From NCBI GenBank assembly GCA_003599625.1, contig QZIU01000019.1, positions 1-44,622 of the forward strand: DNA of 44,622 nucleotides, in the 5' to 3' direction. The notes under the pieces are model-generated. The model saw only the letters and a list, made by a program, of their open reading frames with translations, had not been told where the DNA came from and did not search any database. Position 1 is the first letter of the stretch, and each line of letters starts with the position of its first letter. The translations under genes and the position numbers were made by a program. The DNA is from Candidatus Parcubacteria bacterium (GTDB lineage Bacteria > Patescibacteriota > Minisyncoccia > UBA9983). Below, one piece after another: positions 10,065 through 18,812 of this stretch.

Positions 10065-10454
10065 ATGAGAGAATTTCAAGAAAAGAAGAAATTCAAAAGG
10101 ATCTTGTATTCAAAGTGGGTTTTTATCGGCCTCGCTGTCGTTCTTGGCCTGCTCCTTTTTTCGACTTTCAAAGTTTATCGAACCAGCAAAAGAAGCCTTG
10201 CGAAAAATGAAGATATCAAGCGTCAGCTGGCCGAAATGGAGATAAGAAAGAATGAAATGGAAGAACGGATTTCCGTTTTGGAAAGCGATTCCGGACGCGA
10301 AGAAGAAATTCGCAGAAGGTTCAATGTTGCCAAGCCGGGCGAAAAAATGCTGGTCATCCTGGATAAAACCGGCCAAGATGTTAAAATCAGCGAGGAGGAG
10401 AAAGCGGGATTCTTTTCCCGCGCGTGGTCGGGATTTAAAAATTTATTCAGATAA
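10065..10454 (+). CDS. Septum formation initiator (DivIC/FtsB-like) protein
   Basis: A 129-aa bitopic protein with the family layout: a basic cytosolic N-terminus, one transmembrane helix (about residues 18-37), a coiled coil (about 40-85) containing LAEMEIRKNEMEERISVLE, then a short conserved segment REEEIRRRFNVAKPGEKMLVIL. DivIC/FtsB proteins link early and late parts of the divisome. tRNA-Gly begins only 3 bp after the stop codon, so the two may be co-transcribed. Confidence 0.75.
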   Translation: MREFQEKKKFKRILYSKWVFIGLAVVLGLLLFSTFKVYRTSKRSLAKNEDIKRQLAEMEIRKNEMEERISVLESDSGREEEIRRRFNVAKPGEKMLVILDKTGQDVKISEEEKAGFFSRAWSGFKNLFR

Positions 10455-10457
10455 AAA

Positions 10458-10528
10458 GCGGATATCGTTTAGTGGCAGGATAACTGCTTCCCAAGCAGTG
10501 GACGCGAGTTCGATTCTCGCTATCCGCA
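10458..10528 (+). tRNA. tRNA-Gly (CCC)
   Basis: A cloverleaf with acceptor GCGGATA/TATCCGC, an anticodon arm ACTGC-TTCCCAA-GCAGT giving anticodon CCC, and a T-arm with GTTCGATTC. The discriminator is A at 10528. No CCA is encoded. Confidence 0.93.
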
Positions 10529-10539
10529 TTTTCAATTCA

Positions 10540-10568
10540 TTGACTTTTATGGCAAAGCGTTATATTAT
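10540..10568 (+). promoter_or_regulatory. Promoter before the small CxxC gene
   Basis: TTGACT (10540-10545) and TATTAT (10563-10568), with 17-bp spacing. Confidence 0.6.
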
Positions 10569-10622
10569 TCTCAAATAAGAGCACTTTTATTTTATTCTCT
10601 AAATTATTTGGAGGGTCAGACA

Positions 10623-10859
10623 GTGAAGAATTGTAAGTTTTGTCAAAATGTTTTAGAGGCTTTTAAAAATCTTATTTCGGATAAAAAAGCCTCAGACAGG
10701 GAAATCCTTGATTTTACAAGGAGCCTTGTCCCTGAAAGCGAGCAAGAGATCTCGATTATCGAGGATCTTCTTGATCGCAGGCCTGTTATTAAGGAACAGG
10801 CAATGGCTTTTTTAATAAGCAAATACAGGAAGCAGAAGAAGGCTTCCTGCCTGGTATGA
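10623..10859 (+). CDS. Small CxxC protein of unknown function (78 aa)
   Basis: I do not recognise this protein. It begins MKNCKFCQNV, with a CKFC pair that could bind metal, followed by charged helical sequence (residues 20-70), and ends in KASCLV. The GTG at 10623 is chosen because GGAGGGT (10610-10616) sits at proper Shine-Dalgarno spacing; a TTG at 10608 in the same frame would overlap that site. It has its own promoter and strong terminator, so it is an independent, probably well expressed unit. Confidence 0.65.
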   Translation: MKNCKFCQNVLEAFKNLISDKKASDREILDFTRSLVPESEQEISIIEDLLDRRPVIKEQAMAFLISKYRKQKKASCLV

Positions 10860-10863
10860 CACA

Positions 10864-10898
10864 GCCTCGGAATTAAGTTTCCGAGGCTTTTTTATTTT
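10864..10898 (+). terminator. Intrinsic terminator
   Basis: GCCTCGGAA pairs with TTCCGAGGC around a short loop, and TTTTTTATTTT follows directly. Confidence 0.93.
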
Positions 10899-10927
10899 AA
10901 AATTTTTGTGCTAGAATTATAGAAACG

Positions 10928-11809
10928 ATGCTGCAAATTTTGGAAAACGAAAATCTATCAAAGCACAACACTTTTGCCATTGGCGGCCCTGCCAGGTATT
11001 TTGCGGTTGCCAGATCAAAAGAAGATATATTGGAGGCCAGCTATTTCGCCAGAGAAAAAAGTCTGCCCTTCTTTGTTTTGGGCGGAGGCAGCAACATTTT
11101 GATCAGCGACGAGGGTTATAACGGAGTAATGGTCCGGGTCCAGATCGGCGGAATAAATTTCGACGGAAGCAAATTGACAGCCGGGGCTGGCGTTCTTCTG
11201 AGTCAGCTTGTGAACGAGTCGGTGAACAGAAATCTTTCCGGACTCGAGTGGGCGGTGGGAATCCCGGGGACGATCGGCGGGGCGGTGAACGGCAATTGCG
11301 GAGCGTATGGCAAATCAGTCAGTGAATCCGTCGAAAGCGTCATGATCCTCAAGGAGGAAAACGGCGAATGGCAACTGAAAAAATATTCCAATGAAGAATG
11401 CTTTTTCAGATACAGAGGCAGTCGATTCAAGCATCCGGATAACAAAGAAGTCATACTTGAGGCAACTCTCGATCTTGGCCCGGGAGATTCGCTGAAAAGC
11501 AGGGAAGAGATGAAGAATACTCTTATTCAGCGCAGGGGGAAGATCCCAACAGAGCCTTCCGCCGGATGCGTTTTTAAAAATGTTAAAAACGGTTCAGAGC
11601 TCGTGGCGGCGGCGGGAAAGCTGATAGAACAATGCGGCCTCAAGGAGACGCGGGTCGGCAACGCTTTTATCCCGGCGATCCACGGCAACTATATCGTGAA
11701 CGGGGGAAACGCAAAAGCCGCCGATGTTCGCGAGCTCATGGCGATTTGTAAAGAAAGAGTGAAAGAAAAATTCGGCATAACCCTGGAAGAAGAAATTATT
11801 TTGATATAA
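10928..11809 (+). CDS. murB: UDP-N-acetylenolpyruvoylglucosamine reductase
   Basis: A 293-aa flavoenzyme that reduces UDP-GlcNAc-enolpyruvate to UDP-MurNAc in peptidoglycan synthesis. FAD-binding elements are visible: NTFAIGGPA (14-22), VLGGGSNILI (50-59), and GIPGTIGGAVNGNCGAYG (111-128). The proton-donor loop reads SAGCVFKN, with Cys214 where E. coli MurB has Ser229; other family members also vary here, to my recollection. It is the compact type lacking the extra E. coli loop. A small membrane protein and a DUF4015 protein follow closely, in a likely operon. Confidence 0.92.
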   Translation: MLQILENENLSKHNTFAIGGPARYFAVARSKEDILEASYFAREKSLPFFVLGGGSNILISDEGYNGVMVRVQIGGINFDGSKLTAGAGVLLSQLVNESVNRNLSGLEWAVGIPGTIGGAVNGNCGAYGKSVSESVESVMILKEENGEWQLKKYSNEECFFRYRGSRFKHPDNKEVILEATLDLGPGDSLKSREEMKNTLIQRRGKIPTEPSAGCVFKNVKNGSELVAAAGKLIEQCGLKETRVGNAFIPAIHGNYIVNGGNAKAADVRELMAICKERVKEKFGITLEEEIILI

Positions 11810-11827
11810 AATAGAATAAATTTTCAA

Positions 11828-12100
11828 ATGAAAACAAGAAATTATTGGATCGTGGGAACACTGGGCCTTCTAGTAGTTTTGTTTAATTATCTAGGGTTCA
11901 CCGCCCCGGTCAAAAGCGCCTTTATGATCGCTTTCGGGCTGGTGATCTCTTTTTTGGCTTTCAGGGAAGTGGCCCGGGAGAAATTGGACGCAAGGGAAAC
12001 GCAAGACGCGGATGAGGACGAGGCGGGCGCCTTCAAAGGAAGCGGCGAAGCTTCGATCCCCGAAGAGAAACAAGTCAAAGTAAGATTCGAGGAGATCTAA
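11828..12100 (+). CDS. Small two-helix membrane protein (90 aa)
   Basis: Two hydrophobic segments (about residues 7-24 and 30-45) are followed by a charged acidic tail rich in Asp and Glu. I do not recognise a family. It sits 18 bp after murB and 6 bp before the DUF4015 gene, so the three are probably co-transcribed. Confidence 0.7.
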   Translation: MKTRNYWIVGTLGLLVVLFNYLGFTAPVKSAFMIAFGLVISFLAFREVAREKLDARETQDADEDEAGAFKGSGEASIPEEKQVKVRFEEI

Positions 12101-12106
12101 CGGAAA

Positions 12107-13267
12107 ATGAGTTCAAGGAAAAAGGGAAAGGGAAAATTAAAAAGGAAACATTTTTTTGTGGCCGTTCCGATCATCGGCCTTTTTCTTTTTTTGGGGACGA
12201 ATATGCGAAGCGGCCAGCATATAGTCTTTGAATATTTGGCCGAAAAATCCTCCAAACCGGTTGTCCAAAAAGAGGTCCTTCACGTCAAAACGCCTGAAAC
12301 TGTCAAAGCCGTATACATGACCAGTTGGGTGGGCTCCACCAAAAATTTGCGGGACAAGCTGGTAAAAGTCGCCGAAGAAACAGAAATAAACTCGATAGTT
12401 TTGGATATTAAAGATTATACCGGCAAGATCGCTTTCGAAATGAATAATTCTGTCGTGAGGGGTTATGGATCATCCGAAAACAGGATAAAAGACATCAAGG
12501 AATTCATCAAGGAGCTGCATGGGAAGAATATTTATGTAATCGGCCGGATCGCCGTTTTTCAGGATCCTTATCTGGCGGCAAAAAAGCCGGAATGGGCGGC
12601 AAAAACAAAAAGCGGGGCTGTTTGGAAAGATTATAAAGGCATGGCTTGGCTGGACACCTGTTCAAAGGAGGTTTGGGATTACACCATAGCGATCGCCAGA
12701 GAGGCGGAAGCGATCGGTTTTGACGAACTTAATTTCGACTATGTAAGGTTCCCTTCCGACGGAAACATGAAGGACTTGTCGAACCACCATTGCAATAAAG
12801 AACTGACGAAAGCGGATCTGCTTGAGGGTTTTTTCTATCATTTAAGAAAGGGATTGATAGATCTTAAGATTCCGATATCGGCAGATTTGTTCGGCATGGT
12901 TGCCAACAACGCTGATGATCTCAATATCGGCCAGGTTTTGGAAAGAGCGGATTCTTATTTCGACTACCTCGCCCCAATGGTCTATCCTTCCCACTACCCC
13001 GCGGGTCATCTCGGTTTTGCCAATCCGGCGGCCAGACCTTACGAGGTGATAAAGAATGCCATGGATAACGGAGTTAAGAGATTGCGGGCCGTCTCTTCCG
13101 ATCCGAACAAGCTTAGACCTTGGTTGCAGGATTTTAGCATAGGCGCGACATATGACGCGGAAATGGTGAGGAAGCAAAAGCAAGCCGTCTATGATGCCGG
13201 CCTCGGTTCCTGGATGCTCTGGAGTCCGTCAAACCGATACACTGAAGGCGCCCTTGACAAAGAATAA
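12107..13267 (+). CDS. Putative glycoside hydrolase, DUF4015 (GHL) family, membrane anchored
   Basis: A 386-aa protein with a very basic N-terminus (KKGKGKLKRKH) and one membrane anchor (about residues 16-31). The extracytoplasmic part is a TIM-barrel-like domain: it opens with AVYMTSWVGS and has INSIVLDIKDYTG, IYVIGRIAVFQDP, and the diagnostic GFDELNFDYVRFPSDG (about 204-219), then DYLAPMVYPSHYP. The DUF4015 family is predicted to cleave or bind polysaccharide; no substrate is proven. The position after murB suggests a wall or envelope role. Confidence 0.8.
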   Translation: MSSRKKGKGKLKRKHFFVAVPIIGLFLFLGTNMRSGQHIVFEYLAEKSSKPVVQKEVLHVKTPETVKAVYMTSWVGSTKNLRDKLVKVAEETEINSIVLDIKDYTGKIAFEMNNSVVRGYGSSENRIKDIKEFIKELHGKNIYVIGRIAVFQDPYLAAKKPEWAAKTKSGAVWKDYKGMAWLDTCSKEVWDYTIAIAREAEAIGFDELNFDYVRFPSDGNMKDLSNHHCNKELTKADLLEGFFYHLRKGLIDLKIPISADLFGMVANNADDLNIGQVLERADSYFDYLAPMVYPSHYPAGHLGFANPAARPYEVIKNAMDNGVKRLRAVSSDPNKLRPWLQDFSIGATYDAEMVRKQKQAVYDAGLGSWMLWSPSNRYTEGALDKE

Positions 13268-13316
13268 ATATTTCAGGAAGATCATGTTTTGTTTTTAACC
13301 TGAAAAGTATTATGAT

Positions 13317-15344
13317 ATGAGTACAAGAACTATGGCGGAAGAAAACAACAATAACATCACTTATTTCGGCGAGACGAATTTCAGAAATGAAAGGAAGAGG
13401 TTCGGTATCAAGCGGCGGGACAGGGCCAGGCATATGTATGTCATCGGCAAAACCGGGGTGGGGAAAACCACGCTTCTTGAGAATATGGCCATTCAGGACA
13501 TCCTCAATGGAGAGGGTGTGGGTATTGTGGATCCGCACGGGGAGTTTGCGGAAAAAATGCTGAAGTTCGTGCCGGAGAACCGGATCGAAGATGTTCTCTA
13601 TTTCGCTCCGCACGATATCAACTGGCCGATCGCCTTTAATGTGATGGAGAACGTCGACCCGACGCAGAGGCATTTGGTGGCCAACGGCCTGCTCGGAGTG
13701 TTCAAAAAAATCTGGCCGGATGTCTGGTCGCCGAGAATGGAATACATTCTCAATAATTGCATCCTGGCTCTTTTGGAATACCCGGACTCGACCCTTCTTG
13801 GCATAAACCGAATGTTGTCCGACAAGAATTATAGAAACGAAGTCGTCTCCAATATTTCCGATCCGGTCGTCAAGGCCTTTTGGACGGACGAGTTCGCCAA
13901 ATACACGGACCGGTTTATGACGGAAGCGGGGGCCGCTATTCAAAACAAAGTCGGCCAGTTCATCTCCAATCCGCTTATCAGAAACATCATCGGCCAGCCC
14001 AAATCTTCTTTCGATATCAGGGATCTGATGGATCAAAAAAAGATCTTTTTAATGGATCTGTCCAAGGGAAGGATCGGAGAGGAGAACTCCAGACTGATCG
14101 GCGCCATGCTTATCACAAAAATCTATCTTGCCGCCATGAGCCGCGTCGATGTTCCGGAGAATGAAAGAAGGGACTTTTATCTTTATGTCGATGAATTCCA
14201 AAACTTCGCCAATGAATCATTCAAGGACATTTTGTCCGAAGCCAGAAAATACAGGCTGAATCTTGTTCTGGCCCACCAGTATGTCGCTCAAATGGATGAG
14301 AGCGTCAAGGAAGCGGTCATAGGCAACGTCGGAACGCTCATAACTTTCAGGGTCGGGGCCTTTGACGCCGAACTTTTGGAAAAAGAATTCTCTCCCGAAT
14401 TTACCGCCGAAGATATTGTCAGTCTCGGTTTCGGCAACATATATCTGAAGCTTATGATAGACGGGATGGCTTCCCGCGCTTTTTCCGCCGAAACTCTGCC
14501 CCCCATCAAGATCAAAGCTGAAAGCTGCGAGGAAAGGATTATCGAATTTTCTCGCGACAGTTTCGCGACATCAAGAAAGGAAGTGGAGGATAGGATCGCC
14601 GAGTGGCACGCCCAGATAGCGACCGAGATCAAGGCGGAAAAGGAATTTGGCCGGACAGCCATAAGAAAGTCTATTCCCCATCCCAGCGCGAGAGACTCCG
14701 CTGATCAGCCGCAAGTCTTTGAATCGGCCTGTTCAATTTGCGGAAAAAAAACATATGTGCCGTTCCAGCCGGACGGAAAGAGGGCGGTCTATTGCAAGGT
14801 TCATCGCGCCGCCGGACAGGCCCAGCAAGCGCAAAGTCAGAATCAATCTTATCAACCGCCGCAAAAGCTGCCCGTTTCAAGCGGTGTCAGAACTCTCAAA
14901 TCGTCATTTCAAAAAAGTAATGCCGGGACGCAAGGGAACGAGGCTGGTCAAACCATTTCTCTGAGCGAACTTGATAGGAGGAAAAAAATGGAGCCGAAGT
15001 TGGACGAGTTGAGAAAAGTTTTGGGGGAGGTTTTGGAAGATGAGGAGGGGGAGGAAGAGGAAACAGACGAATCGGATAGGCATACTGGAAATGAAAGAGG
15101 GGCTGAATATGATAAAAAGGATACCTTCAGGGAGCAAATCACTCGCGCGCCGGAAGCGCCGGAAAAGAAAGAAAAAAGAGAAGAAAAAATAATTCGCAAG
15201 GAGGAGGCGATAGAAGATCTGGATGATTTTAAAAGACAAAACGAGCCGGTAATTTTGAAAAGCAAGCCTGTTTTAAAAAAAGAAAACCAAAAACAAGAAG
15301 AGAAAAAGGTGCTAAAACCCGGAGATAAAGTTTTTATAAAATAA
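13317..15344 (+). CDS. VirD4/TraG-like P-loop ATPase with a C-terminal zinc-finger-like motif
   Basis: A 675-aa protein. Walker A GKTGVGKTT lies at residues 44-52 and Walker B FYLYVDEFQNF near 285; a QYVAQM helix follows, as in TraG/TraD/HerA-type DNA motors. A CxxC...CxxH cluster (CSIC about 472-475, CKVH about 492-495) and a low-complexity acidic tail rich in Glu and Lys complete it. Such ATPases couple DNA to type IV secretion or pump DNA. No other conjugation genes are in the window, so a housekeeping role in CPR bacteria is possible. The start may instead be the ATG at 13332, because TATGAT (13311-13316) abuts the first ATG. Confidence 0.75.
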   Translation: MSTRTMAEENNNNITYFGETNFRNERKRFGIKRRDRARHMYVIGKTGVGKTTLLENMAIQDILNGEGVGIVDPHGEFAEKMLKFVPENRIEDVLYFAPHDINWPIAFNVMENVDPTQRHLVANGLLGVFKKIWPDVWSPRMEYILNNCILALLEYPDSTLLGINRMLSDKNYRNEVVSNISDPVVKAFWTDEFAKYTDRFMTEAGAAIQNKVGQFISNPLIRNIIGQPKSSFDIRDLMDQKKIFLMDLSKGRIGEENSRLIGAMLITKIYLAAMSRVDVPENERRDFYLYVDEFQNFANESFKDILSEARKYRLNLVLAHQYVAQMDESVKEAVIGNVGTLITFRVGAFDAELLEKEFSPEFTAEDIVSLGFGNIYLKLMIDGMASRAFSAETLPPIKIKAESCEERIIEFSRDSFATSRKEVEDRIAEWHAQIATEIKAEKEFGRTAIRKSIPHPSARDSADQPQVFESACSICGKKTYVPFQPDGKRAVYCKVHRAAGQAQQAQSQNQSYQPPQKLPVSSGVRTLKSSFQKSNAGTQGNEAGQTISLSELDRRKKMEPKLDELRKVLGEVLEDEEGEEEETDESDRHTGNERGAEYDKKDTFREQITRAPEAPEKKEKREEKIIRKEEAIEDLDDFKRQNEPVILKSKPVLKKENQKQEEKKVLKPGDKVFIK

Positions 15345-15378
15345 AATCCTCTTTCGGAGGATTTTATTTTATTTTTAT
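15344..15378 (+). terminator. Intrinsic terminator after the VirD4-like gene
   Basis: AAATCCTC-TTTC-GGAGGATTT with a following TTATTTTATTTTT. The stem begins at the stop codon. Confidence 0.85.
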
Positions 15379-15413
15379 ATTTATTTTAACCGTTTTTGTT
15401 ATCATTGGCTTGA

Positions 15414-16901
15414 ATGAAGAACAAAATAATTTCTTGTTGTTTCCCGGCTTTATTTTTAGCCATCTTCCCGGCGGTTACGATGGCTGCTGTTTTTATCAAT
15501 GAAGCGGCATGGATGGGAGGTGAAACTTCGGCAAATGACGAGTGGATCGAATTAAGGAATGATGGCCAGGAAAGCGTCGATCTGGCTGGTTGGACATTGG
15601 CGGCTGAAGACGGGACGCCGGATATGAATTTTTCCGGAGCTCTCAATAAGATAATTCCGGCCGACGGGTATTATCTTTTGGAAAGGACTGATGACGGGAC
15701 TGTTCCAGAAGTCGCCGCTGATCTCATTTTTACGGGCGCTTTGGGGAACAACGGAGAGGTGTTGATTTTGAAAGATAAGAACGGAGTCGAGATTGACAGG
15801 TTGAACGCAAGCAGCGGATGGCCGGCGGGAGACAACGCTTCCAAGCAGACAATGCAAAGAACGTCATCCGGCGCTTGGGTAACGGCAGAAGGAACGCCGA
15901 AAGCAAGTAACTACTCGTCAAACCAAGCCTCTTTGTCTTCTCAGGGGTCCGGCGCTTCGTCGGAGGGAGAGCAAGGTCAGTTGAAAGGTTCTATTTCGGG
16001 AGATTCTTCCGTGAAATGGCCGGAAGAAGAGCGAATATACGCCAGCGCGGGGGAAGACAGGGCAGCCATTGTCGGCGCGGATGTAACTTTTTCTGGCAAA
16101 TCGTTAGGATTAAAGAAAGAACCCTTGGAAAACGCCAGGTACCTTTGGAATTTCGGAGACGGTTCTTTTGCGGAGGGAAAAAGTGTCCGGCATTTTTATA
16201 AATATCCCGGGAATTATATTGTCGCTCTGGACGTATCGTCCGGCCAGTATTCAGTTTCGGACAGGTTGACGGTGAAGGTTGCTCCGAATGAGCTGGGAAT
16301 TATCGAGGCCAATGAACAGTTTGTAAAATTGGAAAACAAATCATCCCTGACAATAGATATCTCCGGCTGGTTTTTAAAGTCCGGAAATAAAGTCTTCAAA
16401 TTTCCCAATTCTTCTTTCGCGGCTCCGAAGTCGGAGTTGATGATTTCTTCCGGTGTATCGCACTTAAAAGTTGCCGAGGAGGCGGCCGTAGAATTTTTGT
16501 ATCCGAACGGATCGGCGGCTTTTGTTTTCAGCAATGTCAAGCCTGCAAGGGAGACCTTGATCATAAATAGATCTTCCTCGATTGCTCCGGTTAAAAAAGT
16601 TGCCGAACCTTCCCGAAAGACAGATGCAACTATTCCATCGCCGGGCATTTCTGTCTCCCCGGTTTCTAAAGATTTGGGAAAAATCGTGACGGAAAAGATG
16701 AATCAATTTTCTTCTCTATCGGAGTCAATTGCGGCAACCGGCACGGAAGATTTGGCCAGCGTCATAACGATAGGAGATGATAGTCAACCGAAGGGTGGCT
16801 ATCTGAAATGGCTAATTTTGGCGTTAGTGATAGGTTTTTTTGCCGCAAGCGGGCTCATTCTAACCAGGCGGCCTGCCTGTGTCCAACGGCAAGATCGCTG
16901 A
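15414..16901 (+). CDS. Secreted lamin-tail (LTD)/PKD domain surface protein
   Basis: A 495-aa protein. It has a signal peptide (about residues 1-24, ending VTMAA), then a first lamin-tail domain ([27 protein letters not shown], about 25-150). A Ser-rich linker leads to a PKD domain ([20 protein letters not shown], about 243-290), and then a second LTD-like domain ([16 protein letters not shown]). One C-terminal transmembrane helix (about 463-485) precedes RR. LTD and PKD domains are extracellular beta-sandwich modules, so this is probably a membrane-anchored surface protein. A possible -10 box, TATCAT (15400-15405), is only 8 bp before the ATG. Confidence 0.78.
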   Translation: MKNKIISCCFPALFLAIFPAVTMAAVFINEAAWMGGETSANDEWIELRNDGQESVDLAGWTLAAEDGTPDMNFSGALNKIIPADGYYLLERTDDGTVPEVAADLIFTGALGNNGEVLILKDKNGVEIDRLNASSGWPAGDNASKQTMQRTSSGAWVTAEGTPKASNYSSNQASLSSQGSGASSEGEQGQLKGSISGDSSVKWPEEERIYASAGEDRAAIVGADVTFSGKSLGLKKEPLENARYLWNFGDGSFAEGKSVRHFYKYPGNYIVALDVSSGQYSVSDRLTVKVAPNELGIIEANEQFVKLENKSSLTIDISGWFLKSGNKVFKFPNSSFAAPKSELMISSGVSHLKVAEEAAVEFLYPNGSAAFVFSNVKPARETLIINRSSSIAPVKKVAEPSRKTDATIPSPGISVSPVSKDLGKIVTEKMNQFSSLSESIAATGTEDLASVITIGDDSQPKGGYLKWLILALVIGFFAASGLILTRRPACVQRQDR

Positions 16902-16985
16902 GGAGGGCAATCACCGCGAATTGTTGGAAAGAGGAGGGCTTTACGCGGATCTTTGGAATCACCAAGCAAATGGTTTTTTGGAAGA

Positions 16986-17567
16986 TTAATTATTCTCTGC
17001 TTCCGACTGAGTCGAAGAATTGTCGTCCTCCGCGTGCTTTTCTTCGTTTTGAACTTCTTCTTCGTTTATATCTTCCTCTTCTGCTAGCGTTTCAAAACAA
17101 GGTTCGCGCTGCAAACTGTCATCCGGGCAGATCGAGTATTTGCCGGAGTGACTGTCCGCGAGGTAATAAACATTTTTCCTCCAGAAGCTTCTGGTTAGGA
17201 ACAATAAAACATCTTCGCCTTTCTCGAATTGGGGCCTTTTGTCCGCTAAAGAGGGATCACCGCTTTCAGCCTCCTCGTCGGCTTCCTTTTCTTGAATCTC
17301 GACAATTATAGTTTTGCCACCGGCTTTACCCTTCAACTCTTCCGAAACGGCAATCGTGGTTCTTGTGAAAGTCATGTCTCCATTGAAGCTCCTTTTGTTT
17401 CGGATCTGTTTCACTTTGCCTTTGATTATGAACTTTGCCTTGCGGTAAAGACTATTGTCGGGAGTGTCTCCTTTCGGTGATCTTAATGGCGCGGCATGCG
17501 TCTGAGCCGCAAGAAAAAGTGATAAAAATAGCGATAATATAGCGATATTAAATAGTTTTTTATTCAT
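16986..17567 (-). CDS. Secreted protein of unknown function
   Basis: The ATG at 17567 gives a 193-aa protein with a clear signal peptide ([19 protein letters not shown], cleavage after about residue 26). The mature part is probably beta-rich: [41 protein letters not shown]. An acidic Glu/Asn tail follows. I do not recognise a family with certainty. An in-frame ATG 15 bp upstream lies before the -10-like TATAAT, so the second ATG is chosen. The gene diverges from rplJ and converges on the LTD gene. Confidence 0.65.
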   Translation of the reverse strand: MNKKLFNIAILSLFLSLFLAAQTHAAPLRSPKGDTPDNSLYRKAKFIIKGKVKQIRNKRSFNGDMTFTRTTIAVSEELKGKAGGKTIIVEIQEKEADEEAESGDPSLADKRPQFEKGEDVLLFLTRSFWRKNVYYLADSHSGKYSICPDDSLQREPCFETLAEEEDINEEEVQNEEKHAEDDNSSTQSEAENN

Positions 17568-17585
17568 TGCTTCATTATACACTTT

Positions 17586-17613
17586 TTGACAAATTTTTAA
17601 AGGGGTGTATACT
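17586..17613 (+). promoter_or_regulatory. Promoter of the rplJ-rplL operon
   Basis: TTGACA (17586-17591) and TATACT (17608-17613) with a 16-bp spacer, ahead of a structured leader. Confidence 0.75.
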
Positions 17614-17619
17614 GTTTGG

Positions 17620-17770
17620 CAATTGAATAGTCGCAGAAATCAGGCATCCCCTTTTTTAGGAAATAAGTCCTGATGAGACGAAAATAGCCCCGACGCAAGG
17701 TCGGAGTCCCGGTGTTTTTCTGGACTTGTGGGTTATATAATTCTGCGGCTTTTAAGAAGGCCGTTTTTTA
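17620..17770 (+). ncRNA. Ribosomal protein L10 leader with overlapping attenuator
   Basis: A structured 5' leader directly upstream of rplJ. AGTCGCAGAA (17629-17638) pairs with TTCTGCGGCT (17741-17750), closing a multi-arm domain that includes the hairpin CCGACGCAAGGTCGG (17690-17704). The 3' side of that closing helix overlaps a terminator hairpin, CGGCTTTT with AAGGCCG (about 17746-17763), followed by TTTTTTATTTT. The two structures exclude each other. In other bacteria, L10(L12)4 binds such leaders to repress its own operon; I infer the same control here by transcription attenuation. Confidence 0.7.
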
Positions 17771-17791
17771 TTTTAATCAGGAGTTAAGAAG

Positions 17792-17829
17792 TAGGAATTA
17801 GCTTCCTGCAACCTACAACCTAATTCCTA
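17792..17829 (+). repeat. Inverted-repeat spacer before rplJ
   Basis: TAGGAATTAG (17792-17801) is inverted as CTAATTCCTA (17820-17829) around CTTCCTGCAACCTACAAC. It uses the same vocabulary as the groES-groEL spacer at 1473-1560. Confidence 0.55.
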
Positions 17830-17841
17830 AAAGTTTAAATT

Positions 17842-18330
17842 ATGATTACCAAACAACAAAAAAACGAGATCATAAAAGATCTCAAAGATGGTTTGAAGAA
17901 CGTGAGCATCGCGATGTTCGTTAACTTTCACGGGCTGAATGTCAAAATGGTCAGCGACCTGAGAAGATTGCTGAGGCAGACTGGTTCGAAGTATTTTGTC
18001 ACTAGAAAGACTTTAATGAAAAAAGCTCTCGAGGGATCGAATTTTGCGGGAGAGATGCCGAATCTTGAAGGCGAGACGGCGATCGTATACTCCGAAGGAG
18101 ATCCGCTTTCCTCGGCAAGCGTTTTGAATAATTTCATTAAAAAGAATAAAGTCTTAAAGATATTGGGGGGTATATTCGAAAACCAGTTCATCGGAACAGA
18201 TAAGGTTGTGGCGCTTGCTAGCATTCCTTCGCGGGAAGTCTTGTTGGCTCAGATGCTTTATGTTATAAATTCGCCGAAGAGGGGATTGGTCGTAGCCTTA
18301 TCGGAAATAGCGAAAAAGAAGCAAGCGTAA
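17842..18330 (+). CDS. rplJ: Large subunit ribosomal protein uL10
   Basis: A 162-aa L10, the base of the ribosomal stalk that binds 23S rRNA and carries L7/L12 dimers. It begins with the typical ITKQQKNEIIKDLKDGLKN helix; FVNFHGLNVKMVSDLRRLLR and the RKTLMKKAL helix follow. The C-terminal helix that binds L12 ends in LSEIAKKKQA. It is the first gene of an rplJ-rplL operon under an L10 leader. Confidence 0.95.
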   Translation: MITKQQKNEIIKDLKDGLKNVSIAMFVNFHGLNVKMVSDLRRLLRQTGSKYFVTRKTLMKKALEGSNFAGEMPNLEGETAIVYSEGDPLSSASVLNNFIKKNKVLKILGGIFENQFIGTDKVVALASIPSREVLLAQMLYVINSPKRGLVVALSEIAKKKQA

Positions 18331-18413
18331 TTTTAAATTATAAATTATAAATTTTAAAATAATTTCTCAATATTTAATTTTTAAAAATTGAAGATTGGAA
18401 ATTAAAAATTATT
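18331..18413 (+). repeat. AT-only repeat spacer between rplJ and rplL
   Basis: Words of the type TTTTAAATTATAAATTATAAA and their complements (TTTAATTTTTAAAAATTG, GAAATTAAAAATTA) fill the gap up to the rplL ATG. The arms could fold on each other. It lacks a GC core and a terminator. Confidence 0.5.
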
Positions 18414-18791
18414 ATGGAAATACCAGAAAAATTCAAAGATTTTATTGAAAAAATCGAAGCCATGAGCGTCATAGAGTTGTCGGAACTTGTAAAAGTTCTG
18501 GAAGAGAAGTTCGGAGTGTCGGCCCAGGCTGTCGCCGTCGCGGCCCCAACCGGAGGCGCGGCCGCAGCCGCGGAAGAGAAAACTTCCTTTACCGTCGAAC
18601 TCAAAGAAGCGGGAGGTCAAAAGATCCAGGTGATCAAAGTCCTTAGGGAAGCCCTCGGTTTGGGCTTGAAAGAGGCCAAAGATATGACTGATAAGACACC
18701 GGCTCTTGTAAAAGAAGGAGTGGACAAGAAAACTGCCGATGACCTTAAGGCCAAACTTGAGGCCGCGGGCGGCGTTGTTAATCTTAAATAA
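18414..18791 (+). CDS. rplL: Large subunit ribosomal protein bL12 (L7/L12)
   Basis: A 125-aa stalk protein that recruits translational GTPases. It has the N-terminal dimerisation domain ([17 protein letters not shown]), an Ala-rich hinge ([13 protein letters not shown]), and the C-terminal factor-binding domain: [21 protein letters not shown], then [22 protein letters not shown]. Length and layout are standard. Confidence 0.96.
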   Translation: MEIPEKFKDFIEKIEAMSVIELSELVKVLEEKFGVSAQAVAVAAPTGGAAAAAEEKTSFTVELKEAGGQKIQVIKVLREALGLGLKEAKDMTDKTPALVKEGVDKKTADDLKAKLEAAGGVVNLK

Positions 18792-18812
18792 GAGTGATAA
18801 AATTTACTCGCG

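Noticed and set aside
17661-17690. Hammerhead-like string CTGATGAG...GAAA in the L10 leader
   Set aside because: There is no stem II between the two core pieces and no matching cleavage-site helix; the region is better explained as an L10 leader.
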